A DNA stretch of 64,000 nt, taken from positions 54,473,459-54,537,458 of the forward strand of contig NC_134456.1 of the NCBI RefSeq assembly GCF_047948215.1. Direction: 5' to 3'. Below, one piece after another: positions 34,801 through 45,771 of this stretch (its first letter is position 1; each line of letters begins with the position of its first letter). The stretch comes from Lycorma delicatula. Taxonomy: Eukaryota; Arthropoda; Insecta; Hemiptera; Fulgoridae. The translations under genes were made by a program, and so were the position numbers. The notes beneath the pieces are model-generated. The model had not been told where the DNA came from. It did no database searches and was given only the letters and a program-made list of their open reading frames with translations.

Positions 34801-37800
34801 ACTGCTTTAAATGCAATAATAAAATCTGTAAAAATAAAAACTGCAAAACTTACAGTAAAATTTCCTTAAGAACTGATTTAATTTTTTTTTCAGCAAATAA
34901 ACGAGTCATTATTTAAATATTATATGAAATATATTATGAATATTATATAAGTCATATAAATTATATGACTCATGATTGATTCATTATTAAACAATGAATC
35001 AATCTTTATTATTCCTTATGTGTTCATTGCATTCTGTTCAACTAGGGAACAATAAGCAACCCCCCAATCTGATGAGGATGATATGTATGACGCAAATGAG
35101 GTGAAGTCTTGTACGACTCAGGCCAACCAATCCTTAGATCTATGGTTAATTGAATCCCAGCCACTAAAGTACCCTGTTACCCACTGAATAGTATTAAAAT
35201 CCATATAAAAGTAACCAACATTCACTAGGATTTGAACTTCAAACAACTTTGAAAATCAGCAGTCTTTGAAAACAAAGTGATTGTAAAAAGGTTTATAGTT
35301 TTTGTATAATGTGTTTGTGACAAGACCAGCTTGGTGGGCTAGTCTAGCGGTAAAACTTGTCATCACAAATCACTTGTTCAGCTAAATTCTGAAGTCGAAA
35401 ATTCTGAAGTTCAGATCCAGTAAACGATAGTTGCTTTTTATACAGATTTAAAAACTAGGCATTGGATACTGGTGTACTTTGATGGTTAGCATTCAATTAA
35501 CCACACATCTCAGGAATAGTTGGCCTGAATCTTTACAAAACTACATCTCATTTACATGTCATCAAATCATCCTCACCTCATTCAGCTTCGGACAGGTTGC
35601 TTATTGTTCACGAGTTGAAGAGATTGCAAACGTACACACAGGAATAATATAACAAAATGTTTGTTGATAATTTAGTGTAATAACAGAACAATATATTTTA
35701 AGTTTCAAAAACAGATCTGAAGATTTGAGTTTTAAAACTGAAAAAAAAATTATTTACTCAAAGTTTGCAAAGAGTTTTTCACAGTTCATCTTTTTTTACA
35801 AGCAAGATTTATTTTAATACTGAAATAGAATTTATAGTTTTCAGCTACAAAAGAAAACCATCAGATACATGCTAGGTAAAGGAAATATGAACACGTAGGC
35901 AACTTTTTAAATATCTACAATTAATGATGGTTCCTTACTTAATTACCTATGAATTAAAAATCAACTGCTGCACATTAATTTTTCAACAAATTCAGTATTT
36001 ATAATTAAACAAAAAATGTAAACTTTACAGGTAGATATATAGAATTATGTTTTTTGAATATTAGCCATCTTATATAGACCTGTTGTTATTCAGCATTATA
36101 AGTTTAATGATCTAAAGGAAAGTGTTTACCACATGCAGCTTGAATTATCATTACTTTACTTCACTTCCTTTTATTTATCAAAGATACTAGTGTGCAAGAT
36201 GTTTCAGGTAGTGTGAAACCATCAGGTTGTAAGGATAGTTACCATTTTGAAAAAGATTTTAACTAAAAGATAATTGATTAAGAGACATTAAAATGAAGTC
36301 TGACACATGAATATATAAATGATCTGGGTCATAAAATAAATATTTGTACAATGAAAACTTCATTAACATAATAAAAAAGGTTAGAGCATGTAACTGCTTA
36401 CTGTCACTTCCAATGAGGGGTTTAAGCAGAATAGTTTAGTTGGATACTTACTTCTACACACACACTCTGAGAATCTATGAAATTCTTTGTTTAGGAACCC
36501 CCACACCACTATACTCGGATGGATCTTTAATTTCTGAAGGAAAAGAAATCTTTCTTAAAGTATTATATTTAAACTGGTCAATGTGAAATCATTCATAAAA
36601 TGTGCTGCTTCTATCCAGGTAAAAATTGCTTATCTCCCAGTATTTACCTCATACTAGGCTACACAAGGGGATACTGATATGAAGGGGCTACATATCTCTT
36701 CACATGACCATTCCCTTTTCCTTATCCATTCATTACTTATTTTCGATTCCATGTCAGTCTGCTTAAATATCACGCCAAGACTGATGGAACGCATAAAACC
36801 ATCCTTACTGTGATTCAGAGAGGAACTGCACACATGACTACGATTGCACAATAAGCTTAATGACTGAAGTGGATATAGAATAAAGTTAATCCTCTTAATT
36901 CCTTTTAAAATACAAATACAGTTACAAATCTCTTACCAAAATGTTACAATATATAAGGACTTAATATTTTGAATATTAATCTTACACAAATGAATTTTTA
37001 TCATAAAGGATATGAATAACAATATGTAAATCATTAATTGTGAAGACTTACATTTGGTACAGTATAACTGTTATATTCACGTGGACTCATGTTTTCAATT
37101 TGTTTATTTTTGAATGCCCTGTAGTTCTCTCTCAGCTGTTTACCATACTGTGAACAGAATTACATGCTATAACAATTAAAAATAAAGAACATTAAATACA
37201 AATGTAGTAAAATCAGAGAAAGAAATAAACAAATCACAGCATATTTACACTAAAATAGTTCAATCATAAAATTTACTAAGTAATTAACTTATTTCTTTTC
37301 ATACTAACAAAAAAAATTATAGTTGAAATTAGATTTGTAATAGGTATTGCTTTTAAATTTATTTCAGCAGGATCACATTCATGGAAATACAGTAAATTTA
37401 GTTCTGCTAAACCGCTTTGTTCTTTGTGAAATACGAGGGAAGAAGAGTGTAATAAAATAAATTGACTAATATGCAAATCTAAATGTTAGAGCACATTACA
37501 ACAGTCAATTGTATAACAAATTTTTTTAAAGCAATAAATATTCTCTTTCCGTACAATAGTACACAGTAATAGTCTGCAGATTAGATAATTCATATTTTAT
37601 AAGTATCTGTAATTTTTTAATATTACTCTGATATGAATATTTTACTCAGTCTAAACATTTGCAGTATGTAAGGGCTTTTTTTTTCTGTTTAGCCTCCGGT
37701 AACTACAGTTTAGATAATTCTTCAGAGGATGAATGAGGATGATATGTATGAGTGTAAATGAAGTGTAGTCTTGTACATTCTCAGTTCGACCAGTCCTGAA

Positions 37801-40800
37801 ATGTGTGGTTAATTGAAACCCAACCACCAAAGAACACCGGTATACACGATCTAGTATTCAAATCCGTGTAAAAATAACTGGCTTTACTAGGACTTGAACG
37901 CTGTAACTGTCAACTTTCCAAATCAGCTGATTTGGGAAGACGTGTTAACCACTAGACCAACTCGATGGGTTAGTATGTAAGGGCTAAGTAACGTAATTTA
38001 CACCCCCTAGAAGTTAAAGTATCATGCAATTTCTTAATACTTCCTTCAATGTTTTTCACCAATATTTAAGAGCTTAGACTGTTTTCACAAATTAAACTTT
38101 CAGTTTAATATTAACTTAGGCCTAAATGTTCAGAAGTACAATTACCTATAACCAAGAAAAATTCCAAGCATAAAAAGATTTTCCGATCTGTCCCTCATGT
38201 CTATCATTAACTATTACTGTAAGATGGTGAAAAGCGACCCTTAACAATATAAATTTACATTCTGAAATCTGTCTATAAACAGGATTCTTATTTAATAATC
38301 AAGACATATGAATCCTAATGGAGGTTGTTCACTTCTAAATCAAAAGCCCAGCATTCAAATCCAAAATTAGATCTGATATTAATCTGTACCCAATTTTCCT
38401 ATATAAGTTTCTATTGTGGAATCTCAGAATAAAATTCAGGGAATGTATACTTTCTCTTTTTTTTAACTGTCATAATTTCTTTGTTGGTCTATAGTAATAA
38501 GCCATCAAATGGGTATATTTCTCCAATTTCCTCCACTATAGTTACGTCTATAAACTCTAATTGTAATCTGATGAGAAAAATTGAGCAATAAGATCATTTT
38601 TTGATGTTTGATAGTATACCTCAAAATTAAACTAGTGTATCCAAAAATTACAGATATGTATCAAAAATTGATTAAAATATAGCAATAATTATTTTATGGT
38701 GATTTAAATCTGACTACATATAAGCTTGAAGTTCTTACATAGGAATACGCAGCAAAACTGAAAAATGTCAAACCCTTTTGTAATTCAAAACTGGAATCTT
38801 CTGAATGAAAGACACAATACGACCACTCTACCACAGAGTTAGCTATGTATTAAACAGAACTCTTCATTATTATTAAATTTAAAGGGATCATGACTGTTTC
38901 ACTTGAAATAATAGTGAAAAAGATCAAGTTGAGAAAGTATTTTAAAAAGACTGTATACAGCTTACAATTTTTCTGAATTCATTAAAAAACCTGGAATTTT
39001 CTTTTACTACATTCATTCACAATTCTGTTTTATTTTACAGAAGAATACTTTTAACCCACATATATTTTAAATAAGATTGTTTTTACAAATTATTTTCTTA
39101 TTAGAAAATTAATAATGTGAAAATAAAAATTTAAATACTTAAGTTTTTAATCAAACATAATGATATTTTTTAATCAAACTGGGTCCAGTGTATTAGCTCT
39201 GTACTGTTTTGAAATAAAGTTTAAATTATTTCAAAAACTTGTTAGTTATACCAAATCATGACTGATGAAATAGTGTTAACTAAACAATCACAACTGCAAA
39301 ATAGTGAACACTTTTTAACACTTATTCTGCTGCTAGTATTCACTTTGATAAAATATCTAATCTAAGATAACCAAAAAATGATTATAAAAATGAAATTTAA
39401 AGATAATTAATTACACTTGCATTTCCTATCTAACAGTAAAACTTATCAGTACGGAAGTAAATTTATCAGTATCAATAGAAATTCTTATAATCTGTATTCT
39501 ACAAATATGTAGAATCCAAACATAATTGATTAATAAAGAGAAGTAATTCAAAACCAGAATTTTTATCAAAATTTTACCATTAAAATACTGAACTGACACA
39601 GTACATGTATTGACTCAAAAGTACTGTGCTAATTTTACTCTCATCAGATGCCTGGTGCTGCTGGACCAGGCAATAACTTTCCCCAACTTTAATTGATGCA
39701 TAATGTTTAATATTATTTTTACTAATTTCAAGTTACCTGGAATTACCAAAAACATTAAGGACCCTGAAAGTTTCACATCAGCATAATACAAAATACTAAA
39801 TTAAATAAATTATAAAGATTTTTTTAAACATTATTATTGTTCATAGAAAAAATTAACCAAAAATAAACCTCAGTAGAGCTCCAGTGTTCTCCAACTTAAC
39901 TAAAAGCTTTATCACATCTAAAGAAAGTAACCGATTGAGACTTTTACACTCTTAACTTTAACCGATTTAACAGGAAATGATGTTCCCAATTCAACTGTTC
40001 ATTTATAGATTTATATTTCTGTTCCTAAATATTTCAAACAATACTGAAATAAATAAAATGAAACTTCTTTTTAACAGTCGAAAGTTTATTTACGTAACTA
40101 TTTATTATAATACAGCCAATTCCAATAAAAAAGATTTACATAATTTTGTTAATAGACATAATAAATTTAATAATTTCAGATGATGCACACAGTAGCAATA
40201 AATGAATAAAAAAAAATTACAATGCAAGTTATTTAACAATACTTCAAATAATATATTTTGACAACTGAAAAAATGTTCATGATGTATCTAATTAACAAAA
40301 GAAGTACAACATACACTTTAAAAATATGTATCAGAGTGGTGACAAGGTTAATTCCTGTCTTCCTGCATGGAAGGTAGATTACAGACCAGTTATATTTCAT
40401 TACTTGACTCCTACACATCATCCAGAACCATTATGATGTTGAATTCTAAAGAGTAACATGGTTTGGTCTGGCAATCCAGGGACATAAGAAGCTGCAGATG
40501 TACTGTCGCCTATCAAAGTAGGGATGTAACTGCCCAAGAACCCAAATTTAACAATGCAACATTAGATATCAAAGAATCCTAAAATATGATTTAATATATC
40601 ACTAACTTCAAGGCGAAATATGTTAACAGAATAAAATAAATTTTCCATTAAGGTATATAATTTTCAATTCTTTACTTTTGTCATCAGAAGATGGATTGTA
40701 TAAACTGAAAAATTATTATTAATCTGGAATACAGGTAGAACACTCATGTCATGCACATTCTCTTGGATTCAATATATTAATTCTATATTTGTAATGTTAT

Positions 40801-43800
40801 TAATTAAGAGAAAGAATACTAATTATTTTTCTATGTATAATCTAGAATCCGATTCTTAATCAGCTTTTCATGAAAAAAGGTAGGGTTAAATTGTTTTCTT
40901 TACTATGCAGTGATATAACAAACTTTATAACACTTTAAGAACATTTCTAAAATACTTGACAAGTTCACTAAGAAGAAAATATCAAAAATTGTTACCTATA
41001 ATGTCTGTACACATCTGTATAAATTATTTGAGTTTAAATTTATTTGTACAATGCTTGTAGTTCATTTATTTAGTAATATGTTTAATAATATCCTAGAATT
41101 TGTGTGAATTTTTGTTTTAACAAAAAAAAATTATTTAAAAGGTAGAAATTTTTTTTAAATAAACATGATAAAAGCAAATAAAAAAACTAAGTTTATACTC
41201 AATATAAAATTTTAAACTCATTTTACAAAAATTTAAAAAAAATTGAAAGTGGGCTTTGTAATAAATATTTTTACTTTGTGTATTAAACTCATCAACTGAC
41301 TAATTATGCAAAGACCCATACTTTATTCCTGGTTGGCATTTGATTTTTCATCAAAATTTCTCATCCAATTGAAATCTTCAATGACTGTCCTCAAATCACT
41401 GTTCAAAAATCTAGTCAGACCTTCAAGCCTTGCTTTGATAAGAGAACTGATCTGTAATATGATTTTACAATCTATCTATATAACATAACATCAGGACTTT
41501 AACCCTTTTTAGCACCAAAAAGCTATTTAAGTTGATTGACAAATCATACCAAGAGCTGAATAAAATTGATCAGATTGACTATATTTACCTGACTACGTTT
41601 TCAATGTTTATAATCAGAAAATATCAAAATTTTGTGCATAGTTGGTTTATTAGTTATATCAATATTTTAACCACTGTTTTCTATTACCCGATCTTTACTC
41701 ATTATCTCGCTTAATACATTATATATAAACAAAAAATGCATATGGAAATAAACAATATGATACAAATAACTAATCCACAGTACCACAGATGAGACAAGAG
41801 ATTGGGGCTTGACAGTGATCAATGTGAAACAAACTTTTCTTTTTTTTTTTTCTCTTCAGTCATTTGACTGGTTTGATGCAGCTCTCCAAGATTCCCTATC
41901 TAGTGCTAGTCATTTCATTTCAGTATACCATCTACATCCTACATCCCTAACAATTTGTTTTACATATTCCAAACGTGGCCTGCCTACACAATTTTTCCCT
42001 TCTACCTGTCCTTCCAATATTAAAGCGACTATTCCAGGATACCTTAGTATGTGGCCTATAAGTCTGTCTCTTCTTTTAACTATATTTTTCCAAATGCTTC
42101 TTTCTTCATCTATTTGCCGCAATACCTCTTCATTTGTCACTTTATCCACCCATCTGATTTTTAACATTCTCCTAAAGCACCACATTTCAAAAGTTTCTAA
42201 CCTTTTCTTCTCAGATACTCCGATTGTCCAAGTTTCACTTCCATATAAAGTGACACTCCAAACATACACTTTCAAAAATCTTTTCCTGACATTTAAATTA
42301 ATTTTTGATGTAAACAAATTATATTTTTACTGAAGGCTCGTTTAGCTTGTGCTATTCGGCATTTTATATCGTTCCTGCTTCGTCCATCTTTAGTAATTCT
42401 ACTTCCCAAATAACAAAATTCTTCTACCTTCATAATCTTTTCTCCTCCTATTTTCACATTCAGTGGTCCATCTTTGTTATTTCTACTACATTTCATTACT
42501 TTTGTTTTGTTCTTGTTTAAACTTTTCTCTGTGATCAAATAAAAATTTCCCAACACATAACTCTCTTCATTAAAATTTTCAATAATAATAATATAACAGA
42601 ATCGGGAAAAACTAATCGATACATTGGTATTTAATAAATAAAAAATATCCCTCTATGAATCATGTGACCCTGCCGATGGTGAGGGGGCTTGAGTGCTCAG
42701 TGATGCAGAGTAGCTGGACTGAAGGTGCAACCATATCGGAGAGGTATCTGTTGAGAGCCAGACTAAGGAATCATTCCTGAAAAAAGGCAGCAGCTCTTTC
42801 AGTAGTTATTAAGGGCGTGGGTCAGGATGACTTGAATGGCCATATCAACATCACTGAATTCTCTGAGTACAGCGCAGCTGAAAGCAATGGAAAACTACAG
42901 CTGCGTTTTTTTTCCAAGAAAATGTAGCTCTCTGCATTTTCATAAAACAAATATGTAGGCGTCTTTCTTGGTAAAATATTCCGGAGGTAAACTAGTCCCC
43001 CCGTTCGGATCTCAGGGTGGAGGACTACTAAGGAAGGGGTCACCAGAAAATTAAAAAATAATATTCTACGACTTGGAGCATGGAATGTTAGAAGTCTAAA
43101 AAAGGTTGGTAGGTTAGAAAATTTAAAGAGGGAAATTGACAGGATAAATTTAGTTGTAGTAAGAATTAAAGAGGTTCGGTGGGAAGAGGAAAACGACTTT
43201 AGGTCAGGTGAGTTTAGAATAATTAACTCAGCTTCAAATAATGGGCAAGTAGGAGTAGGTTTCATAATGAACAAAAGATAGGGAAGGAAGTAGAGTATTT
43301 CAAAATGCATAGAGATAGAATCATTGTAATAAGGATAAAATCAAAACCTAAACCGACAACGATTGTTAACATCTATATGCCAACAAGCGCCCATGATGAT
43401 GATGAGGTAGAGTGTATACGAAGAAATTGATGAAGCAATTAAACACAGAAAAGAGGAAGAAAATTTAATAATAGTTGGAAATTGGAATGCAAGCATTGGA
43501 AAAGGCAAGGAAGGAAATACAGTGGGTGAATACAGGCTGGGCAAAAGAAATGAAAGAAGGGGCCGACTTATAGTTTTGCACAAAGTATAATTTAATAATT
43601 GCCAACATCCACTTTAAAAATCATAACAGAAGAATATACACATGGAAAAAGCCACATCACATGGTAGTGATGAAGAAAGTAAAAGGAATTATCGACAATT
43701 AAGAAATACTATAAACAGGAAGTGCAAACTAGCGAAAAAAAGAGTGGATTAAAGAAAAGAGTTCAGAAGTGGAAAGAGAAATGAACATTGTAAAAATAGT

Positions 43801-45771
43801 CGGAGCATACAGGAAAGTAAAGGAAAATTTTGGCGTACATAAGTTAAAATCTAATAATGTGTTAAACAAAGATGCTACACCGACTTATAACACAAAAGGC
43901 AATGTCGATAGGTGGGTGGAATATATTGAAGAGTTATACGGAGGAAATGAATTAGAAAATGGTGTTATAGAGGAAGAAGAGGAGGTCAAAGAGGATGAAA
44001 GGGGAGAAGCAATACTGAGATCTGATTTTAAGAGAGTGTTAAAACATTTGATGGCAGAAAGGTTCCTGGAATAGACGGAATACCTGTAGAATTACTGTGC
44101 AGTGCAGGTGAGGAAGCGATTGATAGATTATACAAACTGGTATGTGATATTTACGAAAAAGGGGAAAGAGTGTTGTAGTCATGATACCAAAGAAAGCAGG
44201 AGCAGGTAGATGTGAAGAATACAGAACAATTATCTTAACTAGCCATGCATCAAAAATCTTAACTAGAATTCTGTACAGAAGAATTGAGAGGAGAGTGGGA
44301 GAAGTGTTAGGAGAAGACCAATTTGGTTTCAAGAAAAGCATAGGGAGTAGGGAAGCTTTTAGGGCTCAGATTAATAGTAGAAGGAACATTAAAGAAAAAC
44401 AAACCAACATACTTGGCATCTATAGACCTAGAAAAGCCATTCGATAACATAGACTGGAATAAAATGTTAAGCATTTAAAAAAAATTAAGGTTCAAATACA
44501 GAGATAGAAGAACAATTGCTAACATTTACAGGAACCAAACAGCAACAGTAATAATTGAAGAACATAAGAAAGAAGCCGTAATAAGAATGGGAGGCTGACA
44601 AGGATGTTCCCTATCCCTGTTACATTTCAATCTTTACATAGAACTAGCAGTTAATGATGTTAAAGAACAATTTAGATCCGAAGTAATAGTACAAAATGAA
44701 AAGATAAAGATGCTACTATTTACTGATGATATAGTAATTTTAACTGAGAATAAAAAAGATTTAGAGGGAACAAAGAATGGCATGGATGAAAACCTACGCA
44801 AGAACTACCGCATGAAAATAAACAAGAACAAAATGAAAGTAATGAAATGTAGTAGAAATAACAAAGATGAACCACTGAATGTAAAAATAGGAAGAGAAAA
44901 GATTTTGGAGGCAGAAGAATTTTGTTATTTGGGAAGTAGAATTACTAAAGATGGACAAAGCAGCAGTGATATAGAATGCCGAATAGCACAGGCGAAACTA
45001 GCCTTTAGTCAGTAATAAAATTTGTTTACATAAAAAATTAATTTAAACATCAGGAAAGGATTTTTGAGGGTATATGTTTGGAGTATAGCTTTATGTGGAA
45101 GTGAAACTTGGACAATCGGAGTACCTGAGAAGAAAGGATTAGAAGGTTTTGAAATGTAGTAATCTATAGGAGAATGTTAAAAATCAGATGAATGGATAAA
45201 GTGACAAATGAAGAGGTGCTGCGGCAAATTGATGAAGAAAGAAGAATTTGGAAAAATATAGTTAAAAGAAGAGAGACAGACTTGTAAGCCACATATTAAG
45301 GCATCTTGGAATAGTCGCTTTAATATTAGAGGAACAGGTAGACGGGAAAAATTGTGCAGGCAGGCAATTTTTGGAATATGTAAAACATATTGTTAGGGAT
45401 GTAGGATCTAGGAGGTGTACCAAAATTAAATGACTAGTACTAGATAGGGAATCTTGGAGAGCTGTATCAAACCAGTCAATGACAAAAAAAAACATTATAT
45501 TTAATAAAATCACAAGGCAGAAAAAATTCACCTTAGCGAGTCGCATGGCAGTAATCCAACAAGTTCTAGCACGTTCACTTTCACAAGCGAGGCAGCGCAG
45601 GCCGGCATCCGACTCTGCATCCGTCTCGCTGCCGGGGGATCGAAGGCAAAGCCCGAACTCGGTTGGTGCCTTTAACTGATTCTTAGCGTTCAGCGTTGTG
45701 TAAATATTATAATCTGTCAAACGACCATATACTTGCAGCTGACCCCACTCCAATGACACATCTTCAGGAAC
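31512..45771 (-). CDS. Grb14: GRB7/GRB10/GRB14-family adaptor, C-terminal four exons (45532..45771, 37052..37147, 34439..34692, 31512..31800)
   Basis: Spliced in minus-strand order, the four exons encode 292 residues without a break. They give the C-terminal half of a PH domain (YGRLTDYNIYTTL, CLACESERARTCWITAMRL), the BPS/insulin-receptor-binding linker (AMDFTGSVGRIVEDPKEA) and a full SH2 domain (WFHSGMSRDQA, FLVRESRSNPGSFVLTF, FYDLLQLVEFYQLNAG). The domain order PH-BPS-SH2 and the residues at each junction match vertebrate GRB10/GRB14, cytoplasmic adaptors that bind activated insulin-type receptors and damp signalling; role in this species is inferred. All junctions are GT-AG and phase-consistent. 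The N-terminal RA domain and first half of PH (about 250 residues in relatives) were not found between 45.8 and 64 kb. Introns hold mariner, SINE and LINE insertions. One insect gene corresponds to three vertebrate paralogs, so the symbol is approximate. Confidence 0.9.
32275..32364. repeat. 28-bp tandem repeat, about 3.2 copies
   Basis: The unit ATACATCCATATG...ATATGGCTGTG repeats at a 28-bp spacing (starts 32275, 32303, 32331) with no visible mismatches. Each unit contains a small palindrome, CCATAT...ATATGG. Confidence 0.92.
32485..33429 (+). pseudogene. Mariner transposase lacking its N-terminal DNA-binding domain
   Basis: 314 codons are open. All three catalytic aspartates of a DD34D mariner are present: GDETWV (Asp69), HHDNAPAH (Asp164) and YSPDLALCDFF (Asp199), with 34 residues between the last two. 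Other blocks are MRRIAAKFLPRLL, YDPETKQQSSQWKSP, HKEFVPIGQTVNG and LKGRHFNTIEEIQ. Similarity ends near residue 255. The remaining frame runs through the element's 3' end, including the probable inverted end TTTGGATAGCACCTCGTAT (33338-33355), into flanking DNA, where the frame stops by chance. The helix-turn-helix half and the 5' inverted end are missing, so it should not be mobile. It sits in a GRB intron in the opposite orientation. Confidence 0.88.
33509..33690. mobile_element. Mariner-type MITE
   Basis: About 180 bp with 13-bp perfect terminal inverted repeats, AGGGCTATCCAGA (33512-33524) and TCTGGATAGCCCT (33675-33687), and no coding content. The ends resemble the right end of the neighbouring mariner (GATAGCACCTCGTAT against GATAGCCCTCGTAT), so a related transposase may have moved it. 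Confidence 0.72.
33733..33745. repeat. Poly(C) tract
   Basis: Thirteen consecutive C, preceded by CCCT; unusual in this AT-rich region. Confidence 0.95.
34439..34692 (-). CDS. Grb14: GRB-family adaptor exon: BPS linker and start of SH2
   Basis: 84 codons plus two bases, from acceptor TTTACAG (complement of 34693-34699) to donor GG|GTATGT. The exon encodes ESVRSRVAMDFTGSVGRIVE, DPKEAKAIAVAEGYSWKRR, a variable Arg/Pro-rich hinge, then WFHSGMSRDQATALV, the αA helix at the start of SH2. The AMDF.G...V.E/DP.EA signature is the core of the BPS region in GRB10/14, which binds the insulin-receptor kinase domain. Confidence 0.93.
35038..35280 (-). mobile_element. tRNA-derived SINE copy with variant 3' tail (minus strand)
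   Basis: The complement of the SINE-A body is recognisable (GATGAGGATGATATGTATGA, GTACGACTCAGGCCAACC, GGTTAATTGAATCCCAGCC, ATTTGAACTTC for the B box). In place of the usual CTAAACAGGAAA tail, its 3' end is GGTTGCTTATTGTTCCC...AGTTGA. It forms a head-to-head inverted pair with the next copy. Confidence 0.72.
35328..35618 (+). mobile_element. tRNA-derived SINE copy with variant 3' tail (plus strand)
   Basis: The head contains TAGTCTAGCGGTA (A-box-like, 35340-35352). The body has GATACTGGTGTACTTTGATGG and TTAACCACACATCTCAGGAA. The tail GGTTGCTTATTGTTC (35595-35609) is shared with the inverted neighbour and not with the copies at 37.7 or 49.6 kb. Confidence 0.75.
37052..37147 (-). CDS. Grb14: GRB-family adaptor exon: PH-to-BPS linker
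   Basis: A 96-nt, phase-0 exon (32 codons) between acceptor TGTTCACAG and donor AAT|GTAAGT. It encodes YGKQLRENYRAF, then KNKQIENMSPREYNSYTVPN. In vertebrate relatives the equivalent junction reads LL-KYG.QLY.NY, which fits here when joined to the upstream exon ending MRLAK. It is too short and too lacking in ATG context to be noticed as an independent frame; the call rests on splice sites and family alignment. Confidence 0.85.
37663..37985 (-). mobile_element. Full-length tRNA-derived SINE (family A) with 14-bp target-site duplications
   Basis: AGTATGTAAGGGCT at 37663-37676 is repeated exactly at 37972-37985, bracketing 295 bp. On the minus strand the head carries an RNA polymerase III A box, TGGTCTAGTGGTTA (complement of 37946-37959), and a B box, GTTCAAGTC (complement of 37891-37899). 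Then come an unrelated body and a 3' tail, CCTCTGAAGAATTATCTAAA...GGAGGCTAAACAG, ending in an A-run. The head resembles a tRNA but has no complete cloverleaf. This is the best reference copy of the family in the window. Confidence 0.9.
41831..42528 (-). mobile_element. 5'-truncated RTE-like LINE, copy A, with 10-bp target-site duplications
   Basis: AAACTTTTCT at 41831-41840 is repeated at 42519-42528. Between them is a minus-strand LINE 3' end: T-run (its poly(A)), GACTGGTTTGATGCAGCTC (complement of the shared 3' end) and two frame-shifted segments (42293-42518 and 41910-42317). These encode MKCSRNNKDGPLNVKI, EEFCYLGSRITKDG, LYGSETWTIGV and GRPRLEYVKQIV. The same region is retained in the 11.5-kb copy. 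One frameshift near 42305 breaks the frame. Confidence 0.88.
43060..43600 (+). pseudogene. APE-type endonuclease domain of LINE copy B (broken)
   Basis: The frame 43060-43281 reads LRLGAWNVRSLKKVGRLEN, the N-terminal 'GTWNVRS...' block of LINE endonucleases, followed by VVRIKEVRW and GVGFIMNKR, then TAG. The second half, in other frames, shows TTIVNIYMPTSAHDD and NLIIVGNWNASIGKGK. The latter is the 'GDWNA..G' block with the Asp replaced by Asn, a position that normally helps metal binding. The domain is truncated by a deletion near 43620-43690. Confidence 0.8.
43769..45480 (+). pseudogene. Reverse transcriptase region of LINE copy B (broken)
   Basis: Successive open segments lie at 43769-44074 (N-terminal linker, DRWVEYIEELYG), 44181-44447 (MIPKKAGAG...YRTIILTSHASKILTRIL, EDQFGFKK) and 44710-45015 (MLLFTDDIVILTENKKDLE with the catalytic F-T-D-D box, then EEFCYLGSRITKDG). 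45040-45470 is the decayed C-terminal region. Between the segments, the palm-A 'ASIDLEKPFDNIDWNKM' and 'GG-QGCSLSLLHFNLYIE' blocks can be read across frames. At least four frameshifts or stops prevent translation. Confidence 0.85.
45532..45771 (-). CDS. Grb14: GRB-family adaptor exon: C-terminal half of the PH domain
   Basis: 80 codons, phase 0 at both ends. The acceptor is CTTTAG|GTTCC and the donor GCTAAG|GTGAAT. It encodes VPEDVSLEWGQLQVYGRL, TDYNIYTTLNAKNQLKAPTE, FGLCLR, an Asp/Ser/Glu-rich loop, and CLACESERARTCWITAMRLAK. The invariant Trp in TCWITA ends the PH-domain C-terminal helix, and N-I-Y...K...APT.FG.C corresponds to the vertebrate GRB14 'SDIYVSL...GAPTNYGFCF' block. This exon is far GC-richer than its surroundings. 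It is the most upstream exon identified. Confidence 0.92.

Larger units (their letters stand above)
34693..37051 (-). other. GRB intron with a head-to-head SINE pair
   Basis: 2.36 kb intron. Apart from the two SINE copies nothing coding was recognised. Confidence 0.75.
42639..45497 (+). mobile_element. Near-full-length but decayed RTE-like LINE, copy B
   Basis: The plus-strand element starts with a GC-rich 5' region (about 42655-43050), followed by an APE endonuclease, a deletion, the RT domain and the shared 3' end (CAAACCAGTCAATGAC plus A-run, ending at about 45492). TATTTAATAAA at 42628-42638 and 45498-45508, with similar ACATT sequence just before each, is a likely target-site duplication. 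Many stops and frameshifts make it inactive. It lies head-to-head with copy A but has its own tail and duplication, so it is a separate insertion. Its tail ends about 40 bp from the GRB PH-exon boundary, antisense to that gene. Confidence 0.85.
37148..45531 (-). other. Large GRB intron (8.4 kb) with one SINE and two LINE insertions
   Basis: Donor GTGAAT at the upstream exon and acceptor at 37148-37150. Inserted elements are listed separately. The stretch 37986-41830 is AT-rich and no gene or repeat family could be supported in it. Confidence 0.75.

Noticed and set aside
37946..37959. tRNA gene suggested by A- and B-box motifs
   Set aside because: No cloverleaf beyond the boxes, followed by a non-tRNA body and poly(A) with target-site duplications; it is a SINE head.
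41809..42333. Plus-strand open frame of 174 codons
   Set aside because: It is the antisense of the minus-strand LINE copy A, whose reverse-transcriptase motifs explain the openness.
42822..43583. Minus-strand open frames opposite LINE copy B
   Set aside because: They mirror the endonuclease region on the plus strand and contain no recognisable domain.
41831..45508. Single LINE insertion with a twin-priming inversion
   Set aside because: Each of the two opposed copies has its own 3' end, A/T-run and target-site duplication, so they are independent insertions.
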